Assembly (NCBI GenBank): GCA_903914045.1
Contig: CAIWNO010000025.1
Coordinates: 1-6,340 of the forward strand
Reading direction: 5' to 3'
DNA: 6,340 bases
Source of the DNA: an uncultured bacterium
Lineage (GTDB): Bacteria; Planctomycetota; Phycisphaerae; Phycisphaerales; SM1A02
Shown: positions 1 through 6,102 of the stretch, one piece after another
Numbering within the stretch: position 1 is the stretch's first letter
Layout of the letters: each line of letters opens with the position of its first letter
Program-made: the position numbers and the translations under genes
Notes under the pieces: generated by a model
Databases searched by the model: none
What the model was told of the DNA's origin: nothing
Seen by the model: the letters and a program-made list of their open reading frames with translations, nothing else

Positions 1-14
1 GCAGATTAAGTATT

Positions 15-2195
15 TTATTTTTTGTCGCGACGTTTCGCCGCCGCCGTATCAATCTCGCCCAGCGTGTCGCCAACACGGTTCATGTCTAGCGCAATGTCGC
101 GCATGGTGGGGGGATTGATTTTGTTCAGGAACTTTTGCACGCGTTGGTGCTTTTGAATTTCTGAAAGAGGTTCGGGTTCCACTTGCGAATCCTCTTTCTC
201 TCGGTCCTTTGCAATTTGTATCTGTCTCACCTCCCACGCGTCGGCGATTTCTTTTACGCTGTCGGGTTTGAATAGATCATCCATGCTCACCAATGTTCCG
301 TCTGGACTAGCGGCGGGTTTCTCGCTTGAGCGATACACAATGTCAACGGCAAAAAGCCATGGCTGAGATTTTTGCGCAAGCACCTTGGTGAGTTCTTCAG
401 TCACGTCATCAGTGCGTCCGAAGTTCCATCGCAGATTTTTCGCCAACTCCGCGCGCAATTTCTTGTGCGCCGCGCGAAATCCAAATGCGTCGCTGCGGGG
501 AATTGTTGCAATAGCCAGATCAAGTTTGCCGCGCAACTCATCCGTGACTCCGCGACGAATGGCAAAGTGCCCAACCGCCAAGGAAATTTCCTCCGCAATA
601 CTTTGACTGGCAAGCGCGTGCGTGAATGTGGGGTCGCTTGTCAGCGCGTTGCTGGCGGCGATCGCCATGCCAATCAGTTCAAGAGATTGCTCGGCGTTCC
701 ATTTGGGCAACATGCTTTTAGCAAGTGCCATGCGCGCCGCGCCGCGCAAGCCGCCTACCAACGCCAAGTCCAGCGGCGTTTTCTGCCGAGCAAGGTTTTC
801 AAACGAAACCACTTTGCTTTCGCACGCCATGGCGCGTCGCATGCATTCAAACACCGTGGTGTCGCACGCATCCAGCGTCGCAATGGCGATGGCCAGAAGC
901 GGCGAATCATCAGTCACGCAACTCAAGCGCAACAATTCAACGGCGGCTTGTTGCTCATCATTTAGCGCGCGCGCCGCGGCGGCGGCGCGGCTCCACCAAA
1001 TTGCGGGAACGCCAAGCGCGCCGGCGTTTAATTTGCCAGATGCAATTCCTTGTAGCGCCGCAATCAGCGCATCAATCCTTGCTTGCTGATAAAAAAAACT
1101 GTTGAACATATGTTCAGTGGCGGGCATGATCGATCGCAGCAGCGCTTGAGAATTTTTAGGAAGCGTCTCCACTGTTGCAAGCGACGCATTCCATCGCTTC
1201 AATGCCGCTTCCTCGTTTGGTTCAAGAAAGCAAGCCGCCGCTTCTTGATACATACCAGCAAGTGGAAGTACAGCTTTTTGAACCTCTTCGGTTTTAAGTT
1301 TTTGCAAGCGCTCATTGTCTTGCGGGTTGTCCATCATGTTCGCCATTTGCTTGCCGTCCATTGTGGAACTGATCACAGCCTTGTATTCCTCATTCATGGC
1401 GGAGGAAAATCCGTGAGGATCGGCGCCGCGCAGCGGATCCATGGCCTCCAAAAGTTTGGCGGCTTTCTCCGGCGTCAGCGAACCTTCATCCACCAACTGT
1501 TGCGCGCTTGACATTGACAATGCACCAATCGAGCTAGACACAAGCGATGAAATCAGCACGGGTGATTGAGCAGTTTGCCTAGAAAGATTACTGCTGGCGC
1601 CGGCGCTATCCAAGTAGGTTTCCCAATCTCCATCGGCAAGCGCAAGATTTGCGCGCGCGCCCAAAATGCGTGCGGCCTGTCGCATTGGTGAAAGTTCTGG
1701 CAAGAGCATGTCAAATCCTTGCGAGTAGTCATGTTCAAATTCACACTTGCGCAACTTGCTTGTGGACACCACGTCGTCAAGCACTGGCCCCAACTTAGCC
1801 ATGGCCAAGCGTCCGCGTTCAAGCTGCTTCTGAGTGGGCGGAGGATTTCCGCTCGCAATACTTGTAATCGAATCCCAATCGTCCTGTGTTAAGCCAGAGT
1901 CATTTTTGTCTTTAATGTGCGGAAAAATATCTTGCCACAATGTGGCCGCGTTGTCGCCAGCGCCGCGAGTTGCCGCGGGCGGCTTGTCACTTGCCGCCGC
2001 TCCCGTGTGTGATTGCGGATTCGCCACGGCCATCCCTGCGATGGCGTAAGTGAATAACAGCGCTGTTGCGCGGCACATTGCCACGCAATTCATGTTGGTG
2101 TTCAACATGAAAACATTTGTAAATCTCAGCAGCAACGCCGCACCAACTCTCCACGACAATCGAAAAACATTTCGAGCCGCGGAACGCGCCGTCAT
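15..2195 (-). CDS. Large helical, probably exported protein of unknown function
   Basis: This 726-codon gene encodes a protein I cannot assign to a named family. Residues 1-60 hold two hydrophobic stretches. The one at about 43-58 (ALLFTYAIAGMAVA followed by NPQ) looks like a signal-peptide core with a cleavage site near residue 58. Residues 60-82 form a Pro/Ala/Gly-rich linker. The rest is mainly helical and Ala/Leu-rich, including a conserved-looking block at about 160-270 (LLPELSPMRQAARILGARA, then a Ser-rich helix and an RGADPHGF segment). In my experience this 'PELSPMRQ...A.L.LADGDW' layout recurs in hypothetical planctomycete proteins; that is recall, not a search. The C-terminus is highly charged (about 660-726, ending KRRDKK). 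The start at 2195 is favoured because its ATG overlaps the stop of the upstream gene as ATGA, and GGAAG lies about 10 bases before it. ATGs at 2108 or 2093 would place the signal peptide more conventionally at the N-terminus. It is the second gene of a two-gene unit. The gene itself is almost certain; its function is unknown. Confidence 0.93.
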   Translation of the reverse strand: MTARSAARNVFRLSWRVGAALLLRFTNVFMLNTNMNCVAMCRATALLFTYAIAGMAVANPQSHTGAAASDKPPAATRGAGDNAATLWQDIFPHIKDKNDSGLTQDDWDSITSIASGNPPPTQKQLERGRLAMAKLGPVLDDVVSTSKLRKCEFEHDYSQGFDMLLPELSPMRQAARILGARANLALADGDWETYLDSAGASSNLSRQTAQSPVLISSLVSSSIGALSMSSAQQLVDEGSLTPEKAAKLLEAMDPLRGADPHGFSSAMNEEYKAVISSTMDGKQMANMMDNPQDNERLQKLKTEEVQKAVLPLAGMYQEAAACFLEPNEEAALKRWNASLATVETLPKNSQALLRSIMPATEHMFNSFFYQQARIDALIAALQGIASGKLNAGALGVPAIWWSRAAAAARALNDEQQAAVELLRLSCVTDDSPLLAIAIATLDACDTTVFECMRRAMACESKVVSFENLARQKTPLDLALVGGLRGAARMALAKSMLPKWNAEQSLELIGMAIAASNALTSDPTFTHALASQSIAEEISLAVGHFAIRRGVTDELRGKLDLAIATIPRSDAFGFRAAHKKLRAELAKNLRWNFGRTDDVTEELTKVLAQKSQPWLFAVDIVYRSSEKPAASPDGTLVSMDDLFKPDSVKEIADAWEVRQIQIAKDREKEDSQVEPEPLSEIQKHQRVQKFLNKINPPTMRDIALDMNRVGDTLGEIDTAAAKRRDKK

Positions 2196-2734
2196 TTGCG
2201 TGGCGCTTCCATTTGCGTGTTAGGTCCGATGCCAGGAAGCGCGTTCATAAACTTAGTGCCGTTCATCGGCAACATCAACACGCCGGCCTTGGTGTATGGA
2301 AACACAATCCACACGCCTGGGTTCGCTGTGTCTTTTGTCGGAAACAAAATTTCGTAACTATCGTCATTCATGAAGCGATAGGAAGGTCCGTTCACAACCA
2401 TCAATTGCGATTGCACGGCTGGTGGCGGATTTGTGATGCCTTGCAACACCACCTGCGCCTCATTGGCGGTGGGCAAGCGATTGTTCTTCTTCACAAAATC
2501 TTGAATAGGCGCGTTGGCCCACGACGCAAGCGCCAACAATTCTTGCTCTGCCTGCATTGGTGGAACCGCGCCCGTGGCTGTTTGTAAATGTCCATTATGT
2601 TCCGCGGCCTTGAAGAAAATCACAGCAAGCGCCGCGGCCACAATGACAATCACCAACATAAGTTGTGCGGTGGAACTTCCACGGCGAAACGAAGTGCGCA
2701 AGTGTGACAGACGGCTGTGCGAAGGCGAGAACAT
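2192..2734 (-). CDS. Pilin/pseudopilin-like single-pass membrane protein
   Basis: This 180-residue protein has a short basic N-terminus (residues 1-18, six Arg including RR at 17-18). Then comes Gly19-Ser-Ser-Thr-Ala-Gln and one strongly hydrophobic helix (about 25-41, LMLVIVIVAAALAVIFF). A basic leader ending in Gly before a hydrophobic helix is the arrangement of type IV pilins, type II pseudopilins and Tad-type pilin-like proteins. The family's usual Glu at +5 is Gln24 here. The soluble part (42-180) begins with a helix followed by FVKKNNRLPTANEAQ (80-94). This resembles the pseudopilin pattern of a residue-chain helix then a 'gr-P-T' turn, and is followed by strands such as YEILFP and VWIVFPY. 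The frame is open back to 2890. I chose the ATG at 2734 because it gives a normal leader length and has GAAAGG about nine bases upstream. The gene is followed by an overlapping gene at 2195. Pilin membership is an inference; a generic membrane-anchored protein is the alternative. Confidence 0.86.
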   Translation of the reverse strand: MFSPSHSRLSHLRTSFRRGSSTAQLMLVIVIVAAALAVIFFKAAEHNGHLQTATGAVPPMQAEQELLALASWANAPIQDFVKKNNRLPTANEAQVVLQGITNPPPAVQSQLMVVNGPSYRFMNDDSYEILFPTKDTANPGVWIVFPYTKAGVLMLPMNGTKFMNALPGIGPNTQMEAPRK

Positions 2735-2736
2735 GA

Positions 2737-2750
2737 TGAAAGACCTTTCA
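2737..2750 (-). promoter_or_regulatory. Shine-Dalgarno site of the pilin-like gene inside an inverted repeat
   Basis: On the minus strand the sequence just before the ATG at 2734 reads TGAAAGGTCTTTCA, a near-perfect palindrome with 6-base arms. It contains the AAAGG that best fits a ribosome binding site, about nine bases from the start. The site supports the choice of the 2734 start over upstream codons. Whether the symmetry matters (a protein operator, or a small hairpin hiding the site) cannot be told from sequence; arms this short arise by chance fairly often. Confidence 0.4.
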
Positions 2751-2788
2751 GATTTGATGCGAAAAAATAAAAACTTTAAAGAAAGCGT

Positions 2789-2808
2789 GTTGGTGATTTC
2801 TCGCCAAC
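2789..2808 (+). repeat. Inverted repeat / 8-bp hairpin in the divergent region
   Basis: GTTGGTGA (2789-2796) pairs with TCGCCAAC (2801-2808) across a four-base loop TTTC. There is one G-T (wobble) pair among eight. Read as plus-strand RNA the stem is fully paired; read as minus-strand RNA the wobble becomes a C-A mismatch. If it acts as RNA, it therefore fits the leader of the GH35-like gene better. It is not followed by a T-run, so it is not an intrinsic terminator. Confidence 0.4.
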
Positions 2809-2843
2809 TCTGTTTCAAAGTGTAACTGTAATTACACCAGAGT
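2807..2843. repeat. Two-tier inverted repeat with a palindromic centre
   Basis: Outer arms ACTCTG (2807-2812) and CAGAGT (2838-2843) flank inner arms GTGTAA (2820-2825) and TTACAC (2832-2837). The spacer is six bases. Seven unpaired bases lie on the left side only, between the two tiers. Within it, TGTAATTACA (2827-2836) is a perfect 10-base palindrome. The perfect palindrome resembles the operator style of dimeric regulators, and the two-tier arrangement could fold as a bulged RNA hairpin. Both readings are inference. The location between divergent genes suits a shared control site. Confidence 0.4.
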
Positions 2844-2960
2844 CCACGTTGCGCTTCATGGGGGGAAGTTGCGTATCGTTGCCGCCACATTTCAATTCCG
2901 CATTTAAATGGCTTGAATTGGGTGACTCCAAGCGCTCTGTTTCAGCGAACACATACAGCA

Positions 2961-5900
2961 ATGCCAAGCCTGAGCTACGACAGTCAAAGTTTAATTTGGA
3001 ACGGCAATCGTCTGTGGATGATCGGCGTGAACGTTGAGTACGCGCTGCTTGCGCCCGAGCGTTGGCGCGCCGCGTTGCTGTCGCTGAAGCAAATGGGTTT
3101 CAACACCATTCGAACCAGCGCGCCGTGGTGTCTGCACGAGCCGCGCGCGGGCCGCATGGATTTCACCGGCGCCCTTGATGTTGGCGCGTTCGTTCGCTTG
3201 TGCGGTGAACTTGGTTTGCATGTGGTGTTGCGCATCGGGCCAGTTGTTGGCGAATCATTTGACGGCGGTGGTTTGCCCGCATGGCTTTCAGATCAGCCCG
3301 ACATGAAACTCCGAGTGGTCAACGAAGCGTTTCTAAAACATACCGTTCATTTTTTCCAAGCCGTTGGCAAAGAAGTTGCCGCGCTGCAAGCCACGATTGA
3401 AACCCGTCGAGGCGAAGGCTTTGCCGGCGCCCGCTCCAACGACGGCGGCCCGCTGTGCGCCGTTCAAATTGAACATGCATGGACTTGCGGCAATGAACTG
3501 GGCGGGAAAAAATATCACGCGGAACTTTTGCGCTACGCGCGCGAAAGTGGATTCACGGTTCCCGTTTTCACCAACAATGGTTTGTGGATTTCCGTTGAAG
3601 GTTGCGTGGAAGTCTGGGAAGGTTGGAGCGATCTCTTTTCCAACTTGCGTCAACTTCGAACAATTCAGCCCGACGCGCCGCGCTTTGTGGAACTTCGCGA
3701 AGAGGCCGCGCGCGCCGCGGGTCGCAATGACAATGTCATCAACACAAAAAATACTGGCAACAAAACCGCCCGTGACTTGAATACGCAACTTGCAAACAGC
3801 AACAGCAGCGGCTGGAGCGATGGCATGGAATATCTGCGGCGCATGGGGCAAATTTTGTGCGCGGGTGGCCAGCCCACATTGCCCGGCGTTGCCCGCACCG
3901 ATCGCACAAACTCCGTGCCCGCCATGTTGGATAGTGTTGGCCAGCCCGACAACAACACGCGCCAGTTGCGCCGCATGGTCAGTTTCTCAAACAACTTTGG
4001 ATTTGTATTCGCCGGCGCTGACGGCTCCAAGCAAGCCTCGGTGCAAGATCTTGACTCACTTGCTCCAGGATCTTTCGCGGTTGTCACGGTGGAGGGCGGC
4101 GGCACGATTGTGTTTGTGTTTCGCGGCGCCGACGAGCCAGGCAAGCCATGCCGCGACGCTACAACAATTATCACGCCAAGTGGCGTGCGCATGCCCGTGC
4201 ATTTAGGCGACGCGCCCGTGGGCTGGTATTTGTCAGACATCAATTTGCACGGTGCGGGCGTAATGGACTTCTGCAACTTGTCGCCCTTTGCGTTCATACA
4301 AAAGAAAATGTTGGTGCTGCAAGGCGCCGCGAAAACGTTCGGAGTTCTTTCAATCGACAGCGCTGTGATTGAGTTCACCGTTCCCAACGTTGGTGATAAG
4401 CCACTGGTATTCATGCACCAAAAATTCACGGTGGTGGTGTGCAATCAAGAGCAGATCGACGCCACGCTTTTGGGCGCGGACGGCGTGACCATTGGCGCGG
4501 ATCACATTCGAATTGGCCAAAGCCCCGCGCACAATTCCGCGGCCGCGGGCGACAAAAAATTGTCACCAAGTAGTGGTCTTCTGAATGTCGCAAGCCAAAG
4601 TGACGCACACAATACGCGCGTGCAAATCACTTGCGGCTTTGCAAAGGCGTTTCATGTTTCACTTGCGGGCGTCATCACCGAACTTGCAACCAGCATGCCG
4701 CGCAAGCAAGTGGATCACGCGCTCAAGGATTGGCAAATGGCCGCGTGCCAGGATTATGTGCTTGGCAACAGCGATCGCTTTGCAACGCTTAGCGAGCCGC
4801 ACAGTTTGGCCAAGTGTGGCGCGGCCGCGGGTTGGGGTTGGTACAAACTCAGTTGGACACCCGACAGTAAATCCAGCGCGCCACAAAGCGTGCACTTTCC
4901 GCAGGCGATGGGCTACATGCAGGCTTGGCTCAATGGAAAATATCTTGGCGTGCTCAATGAAAAATCGGCGGCGCTTCCGTTAGAGATTGCGCCAAACAAA
5001 TCAAGCGCCGCCAAGAACATGCCGGTGTTGGTTGGCGCGGCAAGTCAATCCAAAAGCGGCAAGAGCAATTCCAAACTGAATGCCAAAGCAAATCAAAAAT
5101 CTCCAGCGCACACGCTTACATTGCTAGCGCGCCAAGGCGGAACCAGCGCCAACTTCGCGCATCAACATCGCGCGGTTGGCGTGTTTGGAAACGCGCTTGC
5201 GGTCACGCCGCTGAAAACAAAAATCACCGTCATTCATTCGCCCGCCGTTGATCCCTTCAAGGCTTCCGCGTTTATTCCAGGTGTCGCGCCCGGTCACCAC
5301 ATGTCCACGCGCGCCGCGCAAATTTCATTCACATATTCCGGCAATGGCGCCATCACCATTGACGCGCCGGCAACTTCATTGCGCGCCGCGGTGTTGCTCA
5401 ACGGCGCCGTGATTGACTTCATTGATTGGCGCGGCGAACTTGGCGACGCGCTGGTGTTGCAAGCGGCGCCCAAGGGCTCCAAGATTGGCTTGCAGAGCGG
5501 CGCGAATGAGTTGGTGTTGGTGCCTGTTGCAAGCGAGCATGAATTGGCTGCGCAGGCGGATGAATCCAAGATTGCAACCACACAAGTTGCAAAAAAGAAT
5601 TCAGGCAAATCCGACTCCACAACAATACATGTGCACGCGAACGCATTTATAGAAAACGTGTGCAAGCAACTTCGCTTCTATCAATCCGCGCGCGCCGCGC
5701 TTTCCAACAACGCAACATGGAGTTTTGCGCGCTGGGAAATACCAGGCAAAATGCTTGACGCGTGGCAGCCCCTGAAGTCAATCAAGTCGTTGAAGCCCGG
5801 CGAACCGCGCTGGTTTACCACTACATTCGACAAGCCTGACGTTTCAAGTGGACCCATTTCCATTGTGTGCGCAGGGTTGTCCCACGGACACGTGTTGCTC

Positions 5901-6050
5901 AATGGAAAAATAGTGGGCAACTACAACACACTGCATGATCGCGCGCGCATTGAGCTTCCAACCGAAGCCATGCCCGCCACAAACACATTGAGCATTTTTG
6001 ATGTGCATGGCTGTTCGCCCACCGGCGTGAAATTATCTTTCGCGCAGTGA
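2961..6050 (+). CDS. GH35 beta-galactosidase-like protein with substituted active site
   Basis: This 1029-residue protein (numbered from the ATG at 2961) has an N-terminal GH35-type barrel at about 5-350. Landmarks are GFNTIRTSAPWCLHEPRAG (46-64), RIGPVVGESFDGGGLPAWL (91-109), GGPLCAVQIEHAW (162-174) and QLRRMVSFSNNFG (335-347). GH35 enzymes remove terminal beta-galactose. Here the acid/base Glu is Ala173 and the nucleophile motif near residue 244 is unrecognisable, so activity is doubtful. The beta-rich tail includes jelly-roll-like parts: GWGWYKLSW (624-632), AWLNGKYLGVL (655-665) with HTLTLLARQGG (717-727); a middle module (about 785-857); and a C-terminal module (about 919-1029, HVLLNGKIVGNY at 977-988). 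Hydrophilic Asn/Ser/Lys linkers lie at about 255-284, 676-715 and 860-888. No signal peptide or membrane segment is visible, so a cytoplasmic location is inferred. The frame has no in-frame ATG between its upstream stop at 2829 and 2961. A TTG at 2913 would add 16 residues but, like the ATG, lacks a clear ribosome site. Length exceeds typical bacterial GH35 proteins of about 600-800 residues. Confidence 0.95.
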   Translation: MPSLSYDSQSLIWNGNRLWMIGVNVEYALLAPERWRAALLSLKQMGFNTIRTSAPWCLHEPRAGRMDFTGALDVGAFVRLCGELGLHVVLRIGPVVGESFDGGGLPAWLSDQPDMKLRVVNEAFLKHTVHFFQAVGKEVAALQATIETRRGEGFAGARSNDGGPLCAVQIEHAWTCGNELGGKKYHAELLRYARESGFTVPVFTNNGLWISVEGCVEVWEGWSDLFSNLRQLRTIQPDAPRFVELREEAARAAGRNDNVINTKNTGNKTARDLNTQLANSNSSGWSDGMEYLRRMGQILCAGGQPTLPGVARTDRTNSVPAMLDSVGQPDNNTRQLRRMVSFSNNFGFVFAGADGSKQASVQDLDSLAPGSFAVVTVEGGGTIVFVFRGADEPGKPCRDATTIITPSGVRMPVHLGDAPVGWYLSDINLHGAGVMDFCNLSPFAFIQKKMLVLQGAAKTFGVLSIDSAVIEFTVPNVGDKPLVFMHQKFTVVVCNQEQIDATLLGADGVTIGADHIRIGQSPAHNSAAAGDKKLSPSSGLLNVASQSDAHNTRVQITCGFAKAFHVSLAGVITELATSMPRKQVDHALKDWQMAACQDYVLGNSDRFATLSEPHSLAKCGAAAGWGWYKLSWTPDSKSSAPQSVHFPQAMGYMQAWLNGKYLGVLNEKSAALPLEIAPNKSSAAKNMPVLVGAASQSKSGKSNSKLNAKANQKSPAHTLTLLARQGGTSANFAHQHRAVGVFGNALAVTPLKTKITVIHSPAVDPFKASAFIPGVAPGHHMSTRAAQISFTYSGNGAITIDAPATSLRAAVLLNGAVIDFIDWRGELGDALVLQAAPKGSKIGLQSGANELVLVPVASEHELAAQADESKIATTQVAKKNSGKSDSTTIHVHANAFIENVCKQLRFYQSARAALSNNATWSFARWEIPGKMLDAWQPLKSIKSLKPGEPRWFTTTFDKPDVSSGPISIVCAGLSHGHVLLNGKIVGNYNTLHDRARIELPTEAMPATNTLSIFDVHGCSPTGVKLSFAQ
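2973..4010 (+). other. GH35-like (beta/alpha)8 barrel region
   Basis: This segment covers residues 5 to about 350 of the GH35-like protein. Strand-order landmarks match the family: the substrate-facing 'PW-x-x-HEP-x-x-G' motif, 'R-x-GP...GGLPAWL', 'GGP...VQ-x-E', then a divergent stretch, and finally the 'RRM-x-x-F...FG' helix that usually closes the barrel. Between about 255 and 284 the family's nucleophile loop and the following segment are replaced by a low-complexity Asn/Thr-rich run. Family assignment rests on motif recognition, and the motifs occur in the correct order and spacing. Confidence 0.8.
4728..6047 (+). other. C-terminal jelly-roll-like modules of the GH35-like protein
   Basis: Residues about 590-748 read like the galactose-binding jelly-roll of GH35 and GH2 enzymes: a WY-x-x-x-W strand, a 'LNGK-x-LG' turn, and then a 'LTLLARQGGTSANFA...VGVFGNA' segment. 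Residues about 785-857 form a shorter beta-rich module with VLLNGAVIDF. Residues about 919-1029 form another jelly-roll, with WFTTTFDKP, HVLLNGKIVGNY and a final LSIFDVHG strand. Such modules normally bind carbohydrate or pack against the barrel. The number of modules is my estimate from strand and turn motifs; boundaries are approximate. Confidence 0.6.
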
Positions 6051-6074
6051 AGTGGTTGCACTGCCACGGTTTTT
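6044..6074 (+). terminator. Possible weak terminator after the GH35-like gene
   Basis: Two alternative small hairpins overlap the stop codon region. GCAGTG (6044-6049) can pair with CACTGC (6059-6064), loop nine. GTGGT (6052-6056) can pair with GCCAC (6063-6067), loop six with one G-T pair. The second is followed after two G by five T (6070-6074), and further T-rich sequence continues to 6090. Stem strength is modest, so factor-dependent or read-through termination is also possible. Position between convergent genes supports the call. Confidence 0.4.
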
Positions 6075-6102
6075 CCCATTTTGTGTTTTTGAATCCGCGC
6101 GG

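Larger units (their letters stand above)
2735..2960. other. Divergent intergenic region with inverted repeats
   Basis: This stretch separates the two divergently oriented genes and must carry control signals for both, unless the minus-strand unit is driven otherwise. It is locally AT-rich at 2760-2784 (A- and T-runs), which is a plausible opening region. TTGATG at 2754 with TAAAGA 17 bases later is the best plus-strand sigma-70-like pair I could find, and it is poor in the -10 half. I found no good minus-strand pair. Palindromic elements lie at 2737-2750, 2789-2808 and 2807-2843. A run of six G at 2860-2865 is followed by AAG but by no sensible start codon. No small gene is convincing here. 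Confidence 0.5.

Noticed and set aside
372..965. Plus-strand open frame of 197 codons opposite the 726-residue gene
   Set aside because: It is antisense to a coherent long reading frame; its product is Arg/Gln-rich and lacks any domain signal.
1872..1908. EF-hand-like stretch in the 726-residue protein (residues 96-107, DKNDSGLTQDDW)
   Set aside because: The Asp, Asn and Gly spacing is suggestive, but position 8 is Thr, not Ile or Val, and position 12 is Trp, not Glu. There is no second hand, so calcium binding is not supported.
2735..2890. Upstream extension of the pilin-like gene by 52 codons
   Set aside because: It would put a polar, unrelated segment before the basic leader and the helix, and it covers the intergenic inverted repeats. 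The ATG at 2734 has a better-placed ribosome site.
2849..3037. Small TTG-initiated plus-strand frame overlapping the start of the GH35-like gene, as a possible leader peptide
   Set aside because: It has no ATG at its start and overlaps the GH35-like coding region out of frame. The G-run at 2860-2865 lies inside it and does not serve its start.
3705..3721. Recurrent GCGCGCGCCGCG-type strings (also near 966, 5310, 5380 and 5688)
   Set aside because: They encode Ala-Arg-Ala-Ala or similar in different frames and contexts, with no regular spacing. They reflect codon choice and are not a dispersed repeat.
3665..4444. Long minus-strand open frame (259 codons) opposite the GH35-like gene
   Set aside because: It lies wholly antisense to a gene with clear family motifs. 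Its translation is Ser/Thr/Pro/Arg-rich without motifs, as expected from the complement of GC-biased codons.
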